From NCBI GenBank assembly GCA_944548615.1, contig OX155967.1, positions 24,070,603-24,134,602 of the forward strand: a stretch of 64,000 bases of DNA, read 5' to 3'. This DNA is from Micropterix aruncella (taxonomy: Eukaryota > Arthropoda > Insecta > Lepidoptera > Micropterigidae). A program made the position numbers and the translations under genes. Below the pieces are notes generated by a model, which worked only from the letters and a program-made list of their open reading frames with translations, was not told where the DNA came from and did no database searches. Of the stretch, positions 1-13,790 are shown in pieces (the first letter of the stretch is position 1; each line of letters begins with the position of its first letter).

Positions 1-235
1 TAACGGAATTGCATTTTCAATTCTGTCGATCGAATACAATAACAAGACACACACTTACACACATGTTACACGCACACATACATACAACACGTCATTGTAG
101 GGTTGGTTTTAAGAGATTGTCATATGACAATAAACCCGCACATTGTGACATTTCTCATTTTTTATTTTTTATTTTATTTTATTCGGGAAACAGACAGCAC
201 ATAAAATATATTCACTTAATCAAAATTTAACAATC
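1..235 (+). mobile_element. tRNA-derived SINE, body and 3' part only
   Basis: This stretch matches, in reverse complement, the SINE at 47907-48174 and more weakly the one at 11590-11832. Shared landmarks are the CGATCGAATACAATAACAAG-like segment, the cacaca/acatac stretch and the CATATGACAATAAACCCGC segment. The tRNA-like head is missing because the window starts inside the element. A short frame (9-230) is only the SINE body and is not a gene. Confidence 0.7.
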
Positions 236-877
236 ATAAACCATTTTATATGCTTCCACCAATTAAACGGAAAAAATATACAAGCATTTTTTAAAGTGAA
301 ATTATTAAACAATAAAGAGTATAAACATTAAAACAAGTTTTAAAATCCTAATATTTTGAAAGTACTTGTACTTAATTTGGTGTGGGTTAACCCAGTTCAC
401 CTTCAATGCCACGACGTATTCTGTGGCACTATTGACCGCACATCGATTAATAGCAATGTTTTATTGACGTGCTACTATATTTTGTGCGACTTTTGATCCT
501 ACGCGGCTGCCTAAAGAGTGTATTGCGTTTTATATATAGAAAAGAATCGATATGTCGTGAATTCGTGGGGGAAAGTTATTTAGACCAATTTTAGGCAAAT
601 TTATTTCGTGACTGGCAGGCAATCTCAGTGATGTACGCTTAGGTAAAAGTTTACTTCGAAAAGTCGAAGAAATATTATCTATTGGTGAATTATTTTTTAC
701 ACGGCAATTTTTACTTTTCTAACTGTTTCTTTCTTTGTTATTCCCATACACTCACTTATTCCCATATATAGGCCAATTGGTAGGAATACATATTCTTGGT
801 ATAATATAATGTTTTTTCAAGATTTTCCTAATTCGGTATACTAGTATAATTATTTTTTGAACAGATTGACGTTTTTG
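236..877. other. AT-rich non-coding stretch, nothing recognised
   Basis: No coding frame, terminal repeats or strong tandem repeat was seen. It contains a TATATATA-rich patch near 530. It separates the SINE from a TTAA-flanked MITE. Confidence 0.4.
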
Positions 878-1182
878 TTAACCCCTCCTATCGCGGGGTA
901 AAAATTTCTGCCCGGGACAGTTTTGCGCATGAAGTCGATGGCCTTGGGAAAAAACGACCATAACTTTTAAACTACTATACGGATCGTAAAAAGAATAACT
1001 GTAAAATGATCGCATTGAAATAATATTATAACATTAAAACATTATCTCGTAAAACAATTAAGATAATAATGAATAAATATTACAAAGTTAGCACAGCGCG
1101 GAGCGCCCTAACCAATATTGATTAGATACCATTTTAGACATTTGTAAGCGTCTAACCAAGAATGGTTAGCTCACATAGGAAT
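878..1182 (+). mobile_element. TTAA-flanked MITE, copy 1 (piggyBac-like family?)
   Basis: It begins with TTAACCCCTCCTATCGCGGGG and shares a body with 33890-34128 in inverted orientation (CGGATCGTAAAAAGAATAACT, ATCTCGTAAAACAATTAAGA, GTCTAACCAAGAATGGTTAG). A more diverged relative is at 60392-60690. The TTAA start and lack of coding capacity fit a piggyBac-type MITE; the superfamily is an inference. This copy has about 35 bp (near 930-965) absent from the 34-kb copy. Confidence 0.55.
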
Positions 1183-1609
1183 TGTAAAAATAATAATTAT
1201 AAAAATTTTTAATAGAGAAATGTAGAAAAATATTTTTAAAATAATGTGAGCTTCTAAAATACCTTAGTAGGAATAAAAAAAATACAGATAATAGAAATAT
1301 AAAAACGAATAAACAGTTATATAATAGTCAAATTAAAGACATTACAAATATAAATTTCAGCAATACGGAAATAGTGAAGACAAAATTTTATTATATTATT
1401 TTAACTCGGATTATCTAAATTATTAAATGTAGCAATGTTCAATTAATAATAATTCAGGCAATAGTTAACAAAAAAATGTAAATAATATGATCTTTAATGA
1501 TTACATTTTTTCCTGAGATGTTTGTGCAGGTGCTTGTCCGCTAAGTTTATATTATTTTATTTTTTATATCTTCAGGAGGAAAACCGAGAACAAATAAGTG
1601 ATTTTTGAT

Positions 1610-1649
1610 ATGTATTTCTGGCTGTTATCCATAATAGCCAGAAATACAT
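1610..1649. repeat. 14-bp perfect inverted repeat
   Basis: Left arm ATGTATTTCTGGCT at 1610-1623 and right arm AGCCAGAAATACAT at 1636-1649 are exact reverse complements with a 12-nt spacer. It borders the possible coding scrap at 1640-1830, so it could be a transposon junction. Confidence 0.7.
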
Positions 1650-1830
1650 GTATGCAGCAATGCAGCGTTTTACATATGCAGCGACAGTGATGTGGAACAG
1701 TCTAGCTAGTTCGGCGTTTCTCAAAGTGGGGTACGCGAACTCTAGAGGTTCGACAGGGGACTCACTAGCTATCTCGCGAAATGAGGATTGGAAAAGTTGC
1801 TTGAGATCAAACATGATCAAACACCGTTGA
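1640..1830 (+). pseudogene. possible LINE or transposase C-terminal scrap
   Basis: One + frame contains RFTYAATVMWNSLASS, which resembles the 'Y-A-A-x-x-x-W-N-S-L' segment found near the C-terminus of many LINE ORF2 proteins. The open frame is only about 60 codons, the downstream part is not recognisable, and the opposite strand is also open. A chance match is possible. Confidence 0.2.
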
Positions 1831-2354
1831 ATGCTTTCCTCTTCTGCACGAATTTGTTACGACGAATACCTTATTAGTCAAAGCCCAAAGCTGAAATTAT
1901 TCTTCATTTTTCTTAGTTCTCCAACGAACTACAAAGGAACTTTCCAGATACCGCTAGATTCAAACCCCATTTATGGTCGCAACCAAAGGATAAAACTTGG
2001 TTTGAGCATTAAACAACAGAAATCATTGATCGACATGTCCACATTTTTCACTTGATTAAACTACTCAAGCTAATTTTAAAACGATTTCTTTAATTGATTT
2101 ATGGGCAGCAAGACTGGAAGAATATTCCCAAATCTCACGCAAAGCAGTGAATTTCATTTTGCACTTCGTGACACTTATGTGAGAGTGGGTTTTAATAATA
2201 AATAAATACAAACGGAGCTGCCATGGAATTCACCGACCGGAGTCGGGCCCATCATAATACAATTTTTTACACTTCTGGGGGGTGAGCAGTGGATTCCGGA
2301 CTTACGAACCGGCTGTGGTAGGTTTAGGACAGCTGTCTTGCCACATGTGAGCGT

Positions 2355-4199
2355 TCACCTTGCCACCCATTCACTCCCCCTTCGAAGCCATAGAATTTGA
2401 GATGCGCAAATCGCAGTTTTAGATAATTTTTCTAAGAAAGAGTTGATTATTTTTCTGGAAAGGCCAAGATCTTTAAAGAGGTGAAATAGAGATTTAGCTG
2501 GCAGGCCACGAGCGCCAACTTCCACCGCGTGAAGGTGAACAGTGAAGCCGTTCCGGGTTACGGCATTTGCGAGATCATGGTATTTATTTAATTTGTACTC
2601 GTGGTCTTTTGGGATATTTGATTCCCATGGAACAGTTAATTCTACGATAAGAGCCACCTTCCGAGATAGAGAGTAAAGAGTTATATCTGGACGGAGGGCT
2701 GTGCATCCGAGACTTTCAGGGAATTTATACTGCTTAGAGACCGAATCAACCTCCAGAATCCAATCTGTATCTTTCTCGATTATTGAGAAAGGTTTTGTAG
2801 TTAAATGTTTTTTGCCTTTAGAGCCATCCCGCACAAACTGTATTGGGGGTTTGGAGGATACTGTCAAACCCTTGTTGGCACGAGCCACTGAGAGACTAAT
2901 TACCTCGCGAATAACAGCGAGAACTTTGTCATGGCGGTAAGTGTACCGTCCTTGATCTAAGGCCACCTTGCAGCCAGCTAGAATGTGTCTAGCTGTGCAA
3001 GGGGTATTGCTACAGAGGGGACAAGAACTATCCTCGGCAAAGCTCCAACGAGCGAGGTTACTGGGGTCTGGAAGTGTATGCTGAAAGGCATTCAAATAAA
3101 ATTTCAGCATCTCTGGCGTCCAGTCATAGAGCATTACCTTCCAGTGCATTGGAGGCGGAATGCAAAAGTCCCCAATTGTTGTCCAATCATTCTGGCATTG
3201 AAGGCCAATAGCATGAGCCATACTCTTGCTGTCGTAATCTCCCCGCAAAAGAGACTTCTTCAAGTCCACGTCGCTCGTGGTTGTACTGCCATACCCCAGA
3301 CCAGTGCCATTCTGGCTGATTCCAGTAAGGAACTTTTTGTGGAAGTCTACGCGGGCTTGTAGATCATTTGAATCACTACGGCCACTTATTACGTGCTTCG
3401 ATATTGCCGGATCTTTGGAATTGCACAGAATCGAATTTTTGGTTATTCTGGAGTTGGCGTAGAGCAGAGAGGGCAGTTTAAGCGCTAGCCCAAAATTTTG
3501 TTTGGACCTGAAGAGAGTCGAGGGGTCAGCTGGTTTGGCTAAGGACAGCCAGGATTTTAAACTAGCTGTCACCAGCGCATCTAGACGGGACAGTTGGGTT
3601 TTGGTAAAATCGTAAATAAGAAAGGGCCATGACAAATGTGACGTTAGATAATTGTCATAGATCCAGGCCTTACGAGGGCCAGAAATTAGCAAGGCATCTA
3701 TTTTCGCCCGGCAACTTTTGAAATGCTCTATAACATGATCGCCCGAGACGTCTTTTCCCTGATGGGTGATTTTTCTGCCGAGAAATTTGAAATGATTGTT
3801 TGGGTCTATAAGGGAGATATTAGAGCCCTTATAGACCAATTTGGGGTCATAGGATGTAAATTTTGTGCCCATGCGGGCGAGTCCAAGGCAAAAACATTTG
3901 GAGGGCTTCACTTTTATACAGCCTGACCAGTCGCAGAAAAGCTCCACTTTCTGTAATAGCAGGGAAAGCTGCTTGGGGCTTCTGGTGATGAAAGTTAGGT
4001 CGTCGGCAAAAGCGAGGCACGACGAGGTGTATTGGCCGTCTGTTTTAAAACGGTAGCCCCACTTCCTGTCAAACTGGGTCAGGCTTTCCAGCAGTATATT
4101 AAAAACTATATTAAAAATCGTCGGGGAGAGGCAACAGCCCTGAAATAGTCCAATTGAATATGGTATAGAGCGGGTAGTCCATTCTTGCGTTTTAAACAT
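2355..4199 (-). pseudogene. LINE ORF C-terminal half: RT motifs B-C, CCHC finger, restriction-like endonuclease
   Basis: This 614-codon open frame starts inside the reverse transcriptase. Motif B is QGCCLSP at residues 20-26. Motif C, the catalytic aspartates, is FADD at 64-67. A thumb region follows. A zinc knuckle C-x2-C-x8-H-x4-C starts at residue 393 (CPLC...H...C). A restriction-like endonuclease core follows, with PD at 504-505 and the E of VELTVPWE at 520. These residues cut the target DNA and start reverse transcription in related elements. The first ATG is not a true start: the frame continues from the RT N-terminal half (4192-5268) across a one-base shift in the T/A run near 4195. 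The length of undamaged frame suggests recent activity or young age. Confidence 0.9.
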
Positions 4200-5268
4200 G
4201 GAAAGTCAGACAGTTGTAGTAGGAGGCTACAATGTCACACACGACTGGTGGGAAGTTGTACCAGCGGAGTGCAAAGTGGAGGAGACTGTGTCGGACTGAC
4301 CCAAAGGCATTCTCTAGGTCGAGCCAGCATACATTGATTTGGCGTTCGTGCTGTCTCGCATCCTTGATGGCAGCAGCCAGGAGAGAATTGTGCTCGAGGC
4401 AGCCCGAGACGCCACGCATGAAGCCTTTTTGAACTGATACTCCAAGGTACTCATTCCGGTGCATGAATTCGCTCATCCTCGTGTGGACTATGCTAAAAAA
4501 GATTTTGGCCACAGTGTCTGTGAGAGCAATGGGCCGAGCGTCCTTTGGTCCGGTGCAAACTGGGACCTTCGGAATTAAGATGACTGTCGCTCGGCCAAAA
4601 TTCTGTGGGACTACACCGCTATTCCATATATTTCGGAAGATGGATCCTAAATATTGCAGAAGGCAGGGGCATTTTTTGTATACTAAATAGGGAATACCAT
4701 CGGGACCCGGAGTAGAGCCCGACGGCTTCCTCTTTACTTGATTAAGAATCTCATCTAGTGATGGAGGTTGAGAAGCAAAAGCTACCGTAGGCAGGGGCGG
4801 AGGTGTAATGCCCGGCGGAGGGCTGTAATTATGGAGCCGCATTGGGTCCTCATACGTGGTCGAAAAATATTCCGTGGCCATTTCTTCCGGGATTTGGATT
4901 TTTCCCTTGGCGGCAGACAAAACCGTTTTGCTGTAGTTAAAACGGTTTTTGTCGAACTGGGCTTCCTCTTTGGATTTGAGAAATGCTGCCTTGCGCTTGT
5001 CGTTTTGCGTTGCTACGCTCTGTATGAGTTTTAGTATAGAGCGGTACGCGCGCGAGAAGTTGTGGCAGAGGGCTTTATCCCCGGCTTTCTTGGCTTCACG
5101 TAACTGGCGACGAAGTAGCCGCTTTTGCCTACGGAGCTTTGCCTTAAATGCGTTTTCTCTGTGAACCGGGTCGACATGGGTAGATTTTGGGTAAACACCC
5201 GAGAAGTATTCATGGACCGCCACCTGGAAGGACGACAGCTGGACGCTGGCAGGGGCATTACGGTTCAC
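4192..5268 (-). pseudogene. LINE ORF N-terminal half: linker and RT motifs 0-A
   Basis: This frame of about 358 codons contains an Arg/Lys-rich stretch (roughly residues 40-75), then RT finger motifs: TPGPDGIP near residue 186, RPIALTD at 245-251, and motif A WLDLENAF with the first catalytic aspartate at residue 317. It ends at a TAA created by the frameshift near 4195, and the next frame (2355-4199) continues with motif B. The first codon is GTG and not a plausible eukaryotic start. The frame upstream stays open back to a TGA at 5329-5331, and beyond it to the gap. Confidence 0.88.
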
Positions 5269-5528
5269 AGAGTGGTCAAGAATAGAAGTTAAATTATTAT
5301 TATGAAATTCCCAGTCCTCTTTCGCAAGTCAAGGGAATTTTAGAGGAGGGAAGGATACGATTTGCGCGGGTAGAGGAGACCGGTCGGGTGACAAACTGCG
5401 GGCAGATGTGGAGTCAAGGGACATGTGAGGTTCAACTCTGTCCGTGACTCCTTGCGACGGTTTAAGACACTGACGTGCAGCGTCGCTATCATCGTGCCCA
5501 GCAATGTGTTTTTTTAACCATGCTAAAC
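5269..5528 (-). pseudogene. LINE ORF N-terminal extension, one stop codon, cut by gap
   Basis: Reading back from 5268 in the same frame stays open except for one TGA at 5329-5331. It includes a segment reading HIAGHDDSDAARQC near 5490-5510 and a Ser/Pro-rich stretch. This suggests that the ORF is 5' longer and that a single nonsense mutation interrupts it. The assembly gap at 5529 removes the rest, where R2-group proteins usually have zinc fingers. Confidence 0.6.
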
Positions 5529-5728
5529 NNNNNNNNNNNNNNNNNNNNNNNNNNNNNNNNNNNNNNNNNNNNNNNNNNNNNNNNNNNNNNNNNNNNNNNN
5601 NNNNNNNNNNNNNNNNNNNNNNNNNNNNNNNNNNNNNNNNNNNNNNNNNNNNNNNNNNNNNNNNNNNNNNNNNNNNNNNNNNNNNNNNNNNNNNNNNNNN
5701 NNNNNNNNNNNNNNNNNNNNNNNNNNNN
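5529..5728. other. assembly gap (200 N)
   Basis: Exactly 200 Ns, the usual size for a gap of unknown length. It lies between the LINE 5' region and an (AT)n array, so repeat collapse is the likely cause. Confidence 0.98.
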
Positions 5729-7562
<1,834 letters not shown>

Positions 7563-8115
7563 TGTAAATAATAGCAAAATAGAAAGCACCGCAGACCAAA
7601 TTTTTTTAAATCAACGCCGCCTAACTAGGCCTAGGCCCGTACTAAGGCAAGCGTACCAAGTAGAGTGGTTTGTGCATACTTTAGAATACTTAATTTTAAA
7701 AATATGGTAGGTATCAAATAATATTAAAAATTAACTAATAATAATAAACATAGTAATTTGAGTGTAGTGTGATGTAACTGTAGTGTAGTGGTATGTAAAT
7801 GTAGCTGTAGTGTGCTAGAAAAATAACATTCAGTAAATGGTGAAATAATTAAACTGATTAATAATAATATAATGTCGTAATAAATACAATAAAATATAAA
7901 AATATTATTAATGAATCGAAATAAAGGAAAAAATGATATCTCAATAAATATTTAAAGAATCATATTTAAATAGTCCGAGGATACAATTATATATAAAATG
8001 TCCATGTTACAAGTTAAAATATATATTTCAATATAATTCAATTATAAAAAGAGAAAAACAAGAACAGCGATTTAATATAATTTTAATAATAGTAATTCAA
8101 TTTATTTAAATTAAA
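7563..8115. other. AT-rich stretch, probably LINE 3' UTR in part
   Basis: No coding frame. It includes tandem-like TGTAGTGTAG motifs at 7755-7815. The part next to 8116 is probably the 3' UTR of the minus-strand LINE. Confidence 0.4.
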
Positions 8116-9340
8116 TTACATAAGAATATCAAATATTTGGTGGCTAATATCCCGACCTTCATTCAGAAGCCACCTGTGACACCGTTTTTTAAATTGGTCT
8201 TTACTGTATACGATTTTTATCGACTCATCCAATTCGTTGTGTATCCTGGGGCCTATACTCATAAGATGCCTCTGACCAAAAGATGTTTTCGTTCGACGGA
8301 CGTCTAACATATCCGCCTCGGATCGCCTTGTTCGGTGTGCTTGTTGTGTGGGCGCTCTCTTAATTTGAAATTGAATAAAAACCAGACAAAATTTTAAATA
8401 AAGTTGCCTTACTTCAAGTACACTGAACTCTTCAAAAAGTTTTTCTGACGGGTATCTGTATGGTTTACGGGTGATAATTTTAATTATCAGCTTCTGTGCT
8501 ACCTCTACTTGATGGATAATTGTTTTGGAGCAACCTCCCCACCCAATGATCCCGTAACTCAAAATGCTTTGACACAATGCGTAATAGGTAGTTTTTAATG
8601 TTTTGGGGTCTAGAATATTCCTTAAATCTTTAAATATGTATGCCAGACGTCTGACCCTTGAAGACAATAAGTCTATATGATCAGCCCATCTCAGATTATT
8701 ATCTACAACTATGCCCAAGTATTTTAAGGACAGCACTTTTTTTAATGGCTCACAATTGCATTGACGGTTCATGCATTGATGAATAGTTATCGAATTGGCA
8801 TCTGGTGGTTGTCCTCTCTTATCTATGCTGAAAGTTAAGTACATACTTAGTTTTTTCGGTATTAAGTGTGAGTAGTGAGTCATCCAGCCACTCTTTAACA
8901 ATGTCCATTTCTTTATTGGCCTTTGAAAAAACATGCTGCCAGCTACTGCCGTAAAAGATGATTACCGTATCATCTGCAAATGATATAGCTTTACTAGGCG
9001 TCAGGTTGTAGAGGTCATTTATGTATATAAGGAATAAAATAGGCCCCAAAACACTTCCCTGTGGCACGCCGTATGAGAGACTTTTCACGTCGCTGGAAGT
9101 ATCAGCGATCGAAGTGATTTGCGTCCTTTCGGATATGTAGCTTTCAAACCATTTTAAATTTTGATCTTTTACACCTATGGTCAGTAGTCTTTTTAAAAGG
9201 ATATCGTGAGATACAGTATCGAACGCCTTGGATAAGTCGAGAAAAATAGCAAGACATTTCTCTCCCTTGTCGACAAGCGCTGTTATGGTTTTCGTGGCCT
9301 CTGCAATAGCATCAGCCGTACCCATTTCCTGCCTAAAGCC

Positions 9341-9355
<15 letters not shown>
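8116..9355 (-). pseudogene. CR1/Jockey-type LINE ORF2, 5'-truncated, one frameshift
   Basis: Minus-strand reverse transcriptase. The first frame (9341-8819) has motif [13 protein letters not shown], motif [12 protein letters not shown] and motif C SFADDTVI. It then shifts by one base near 8830 into the frame 8934-8116, which carries the C-terminal region (ALCQSILSYGIIGWGG, then RWLLNEG near the end). Catalytic residues are intact and only one frameshift is seen. The RT finger domain and everything 5' are missing because the element ends at an (AT)n palindrome at 9341. The LINE at 23145-24060 is a relative covering the same C-terminal part. The clade assignment is approximate. Confidence 0.85.
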
Positions 9356-9573
<218 letters not shown>

Positions 9574-9734
9574 ATATGTATGCACATGCGTTTTTTACAT
9601 AAACGCAATGTTACGAACGCAAATAAAAAATGCGCTTAACGCGAGTACAATTTACGACCCTGATTGTTATCCTATCTACTGATTTTCCTTTAGGTTTAGA
9701 CAATGCGAGGAAGCTCCGTTGCGGCACTGCTTCG

Positions 9735-10178
9735 CGCTTCCTCATTTTTTTAATTAATTCAGGGAACCGTGGAACTTTTCACTTTTTCTCCCTCACAGCC
9801 ACCTCATCTGGATAAGGACGCTTTGATCCGTCTGCAGTAATACAATACTCTACTCTCATCCAGATTAAAATCGTAAGCATTCCACTTACAAGATATATAT
9901 GTAGGTCCTATTTTTCATTATACGTAGACATGTACACAGAAATGACAGGCAAAAGGAAAAACAACAGAAGGAAAATAACAGTTTTTTTAGAAGTAATATT
10001 AATTGAAATCAATGTATTTAAGTATTAGTCTTCATTAATCTTGATACAGTATTTTAATTTCTAATTTGAGGTTTTGAAAATGGCTGATTTGAACGCTTGG
10101 ACAGCTTTTTCAGGGACTTTAAGCTGCTAATATCTTTGATTACCGTGATTGCTATATAATATAATCATTGGGACTACA
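9735..10178. repeat. direct duplication, copy 1 (short AT tract)
   Basis: About 444 bp that recur at 10236-10884 in the same orientation with few differences. Shared blocks include GGGAACCGTGGAACTTTTCA, GGATAAGGACGCTTTGATCC and AACGCTTGGACAGCTTTTTC. Here the AT tract at 9893-9900 is only four units long. Confidence 0.9.
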
Positions 10179-10235
10179 GCTTTTAAAGGGTCTTTAAGCT
10201 GCTGAGGGTCTTTAAGGTCTTTAAGGGTCTTTAAC

Positions 10236-10884
<649 letters not shown>

Positions 10885-11589
10885 TACGGAGTGTGGTCCA
10901 TAAACTCGTATGTTTTTTTGCTCAAAAAACTCCTTGCTTTTCCAAATGGTATAATAACTCATTATCGTGTTTGAGGTTGTCACGATTCGGATTACTTTTA
11001 CGGAATTTGTTTAAGATATCTTGCAAACTCACAGTTGTATACCATCTGATGGTAACTGTACTACAATCCCTTGCCAAATTATTAGTCTAACCATACATTT
11101 TAGTACAAATTTACACTTTTCCAAAGACTAAAACTTTTTAAAGGGTTCTACTTTCAGGTATTGGTGTTGTTTATTTTAATAAATATGTTTAAAAAACTTA
11201 ATTTTCAATAATATACCCTGTTGTTCATTTTATTAAATAGGGTAAAAAACATAATTTTCACTAATTTTTCATTCATTATCAGTTTTAGAATTAACGTGGG
11301 TTAGAATTAACAGCATTAAAATAAAATTTTATTCCAAACAAAATAGTTTAAAAAATATATATATGTCAATGATCAGATTTAGTAATTCATTAGACAGAAA
11401 AGTTTACAGATATACAAAATAATAATTTATATTATTTATATAATAATATTATAATTTTAATATTATAAATATATATATTTATAACTTTCAGAATAAGAAT
11501 AGACAAAGTGATAAGCAAACGAGAAAGACAGCGGTTAAAATACAAGCTACGAAGATAATTTTCTACAAATAAAGAGACAACATCAACCT
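10885..11589. other. AT-rich non-coding stretch
   Basis: Only short frames. No recognised element apart from an AT-rich patch around 11400-11480. Confidence 0.4.
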
Positions 11590-11832
11590 TGTTTGCTCAA
11601 AGTATTGAGAAATTTCAAAAAGGGCGAATTTATTAGCATTCGACAATCGCTTACAACCAACCCTACTATGACGTGTAGTATTTGTGTCTTTTCATTGCAT
11701 TCTTTGGACAGAAATGAAATGCAATTCCGTTAATTTTACCTCAACGTAAAATGGTGATACAGCCGGGAATCGGACCCGGGACCTTAAAATGTAACATCAG
11801 GCGACCTAACCACTGCGACCTAAAAGCGTTTT
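11590..11832 (-). mobile_element. tRNA-derived SINE, diverged copy
   Basis: A minus-strand element whose head contains a polymerase III B box (complement of GGAATCGGACC at 11766-11776) and a tRNA-like GGTCCCGGGTCCGATTCCCG segment. The body (complement of CTTACAACCAACCCTACTAT) matches the SINE at 47907-48174. One B-box base differs from that copy (GGTCCGATTCC against GGTTCGATTCC). Confidence 0.8.
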
Positions 11833-12748
11833 TTAAAAGATTTGTTACATGAGTCGTTATTATAATATTAACTAACTACCCCATAAAATGTATGTAAATT
11901 AAACCCTAATCCCGGGTTTTTATTATTTTTGATAATGGTTTTACTCCATTTGAATGATCCCCAAAAAACTCCCACGAGGGATAAAAAAGTTTCCCATCGC
12001 ACAGGGTAGTTGTTTCGTTTTCTTCTCTCTCGTTTTACTTCAATAACTAAAATATTTCGTAATTATATCAATATATAAATAAAAAAATTAAAAACTAGGT
12101 ATATCAAAAATCCAATATTCCGTCAAAGTTTGAGAACTTAGTTAATTACAAAAAAAATGTGACTCAAAGTGGGAACAAGTATCTCTCCCCTCTAACTCTC
12201 AAGCTCTTCTCCCCCCAGATGCGCAATAAGCCGAATAATATGGACAGGTAATGTAACGGTTCCTCAGAAGATAAGGCGCAAGCTGAATAATTGTCCACAA
12301 AAAGACATAGTATATGGTGATGCTAATGCATGCCTTATTTAAATAGCCTCTAAATGCAAAGGCAGCGTCGTGTTTTATAACAGCACCTACTACACTCGCA
12401 ATAAAACGTATTTGAGTACGCTCACTTCAAATCACGCTCCTGATTCAGAACGAGAGACACTGCAAGTAAAAGAGTTTTGCAACCATGACTAAACAAAACA
12501 AGAGACATCAAAACAAATCACCGTAAACAAATCAAGAGAAACGGGGAAAGACGATTAATGTCATTTTTTTGTGAACATGAGATACTAATGCCATCTTGTG
12601 GCTTGTTCCCAAACGAATCGAATTTCGATTGAATCGATTTTCGAAAGACATATCATGGTCTGCCCTTATGATGGGTGAAGATAGCGAGTGACGCGCAAGA
12701 ATAATCAAGGTCCACGCGGTGACGGTGGACCTTTATCATTCCTTCCAG
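11833..12748. other. AT-rich stretch, nothing recognised
   Basis: No coding frame longer than a few dozen codons and no terminal repeats. 12180-12720 is less AT-rich and precedes a possible exon at 12749. Confidence 0.35.
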
Positions 12749-12846
12749 TGGTAATGTACCTCGATGACCCTGTGGTTGATGCTGAGGAGGAACTGTTATG
12801 GGCAATACTGAACAAGGCCAATGAATTTTCCAAGTTTACCGCAGAG
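12749..12846 (+). CDS. possible isolated exon or coding fragment
   Basis: A 98-bp block is bounded by a good acceptor (TTCCTTCCAG) and a donor-like GTAAAA. It reads openly as an acidic, protein-like segment (MYLDDPVVDAEEELLWAI, then KANEFSKF). Codon use looks more coding-like than its surroundings. No neighbouring exon was found and the family is unknown. It could be a transposase fragment, since acidic N-termini of this kind occur in Harbinger-type proteins, or a retroposed gene piece. Confidence 0.2.
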
Positions 12847-13094
12847 GTAAAATTTACGTAAAATGTATATTTGTTTAGAAACTCAAATATTTTTATATTA
12901 TATTATAGTTTTTGCTTTTTTTCTTAGGCGTAATTTAAGTAAAATGCATTTTTATTCAGAATCTCAAATATATTTGGTTTACAGACAAAAAATACTTATT
13001 TCTCATTAAAAGCCTGGCTAACATTATAGTTTTAGATAGAAAATAACAATTCGAATTACAAAAAATTCGAAAAGATGATACTAATCTTTAGGGA

Positions 13095-13735
13095 GTAAGT
13101 AGTTCTATTAAAAGTACTAGGACCGCAGGCTGTGGAATGGTTCAGGCAACTTATCAATGTCATACTGAACTCTGGTCGGCTGCTTCCAGCCTTTAAAAAA
13201 ACAAAGATCGTGGCGATGCCATAACCTGGAATACCAAACGACACAGTTGAAAGTTACCACCCCATAGCTCTACTCTACTAAAGTTACCACTCCCAAGCTA
13301 TTCTAAAGATTTTTGAGTAATCGTCTCACCCCAATCCTGGAAAAATCATTTCCAGTGGAGCAAGCTGGTTTTCTTTCAGGACGAAGCTGCTGCGACCAGC
13401 TCTTAGCCCTCACTTCCCACATCAAGAACGGTTACCAGAAAAACATGAAGACGGCGCCCGCTTTTGTCGTTTTGTCGTCAGCGTATGACACCGTGTGGCG
13501 TGAGTCACTCATCGTTAAGTTCCTCAACGTCATTCCCTGTTCAACTCTAGGGAGACTACTGGAGAACATGCTAGGGGACCGCTACTTCACTGTTCACAAA
13601 GCTGGAGAGAAAAGCAGAATGAAACGCCTTAGCGATAGACTCCCCTAGGCCTCAGCGTTGGCACCCACACTCTTCAATCAATACACCAGCGATTTTAAAG
13701 ATGGCCAAATAAATTGCTAATGATTTCGCCGTCAA
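13095..13735 (+). pseudogene. Jockey-like LINE reverse transcriptase fragment
   Basis: The + strand encodes RT finger and palm pieces: GPQAVEWFRQLINVILNSGR then FKKTKIVAMP near 13115-13220, SYHPIALL near 13255, QAGFLSGRSCCDQLLALTSH near 13360-13420, and motif A-like VVLSSAYDTVWR near 13470-13500. The catalytic Asp of motif A, usually in 'V-D-L-S', is replaced by Ser. There are frameshifts and stops near 13223, 13278 and 13647. A degraded motif C (IANDFAV) may be present near 13717-13737. It is a dead fragment. Confidence 0.8.
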
Positions 13736-13790
13736 TGCTATCAGTGCCACTGCATGTCGCCGGCGAGGAAGATTTGCCAAAACGTGCTAC
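13722..13790 (+). repeat. short dispersed repeat (GTCGCCGGCG family), copy 1
   Basis: GTCAATGCTATCAG, then GCCACTGCATGTCGCCGGCG, recurs at 55927-55985 (same strand) and at about 17127-17180 (opposite strand). It overlaps the end of the LINE fragment, so it may be the LINE 3' junction or an inserted element. Class unknown. Confidence 0.6.

Larger units (their letters stand above)
1183..2189. other. AT-rich stretch with a hairpin and a possible transposon scrap
   Basis: 1183-1600 is AT-rich with nothing recognised. 1610-1649 is a hairpin and 1640-1830 may be a retroelement fragment (separate entries). 1831-2189 holds only short frames with no recognisable domain. Confidence 0.4.
2190..5528 (-). 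mobile_element. RLE-type LINE (R2/NeSL/HERO-like group), nearly full protein, degenerate
   Basis: A non-LTR retrotransposon on the minus strand. In order it shows reverse transcriptase motifs, a CCHC zinc knuckle and a C-terminal PD-(D/E)XK restriction-like endonuclease; that order defines the early-branching LINE groups (R2, NeSL, R4, HERO). Three pieces (5528-5269, 5268-4192, 4199-2355) form one protein broken by a TGA stop at 5329-5331 and a single-base frameshift near 4195. A short 3' UTR follows (2354-2210), and the minus strand ends in a TTTATTTATTATT-like tail near 2192-2207. The 5' end runs into an assembly gap, so any N-terminal DNA-binding fingers cannot be seen. R2 elements sit in 28S rDNA; no rDNA is visible here, so this is either a different target type or a dead copy. 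Confidence 0.9.

Noticed and set aside
2701..5164. Several + strand frames of 60-125 codons across 2.7-5.2 kb
   Set aside because: They are antisense to the LINE coding frame, which has clear RT and endonuclease motifs.
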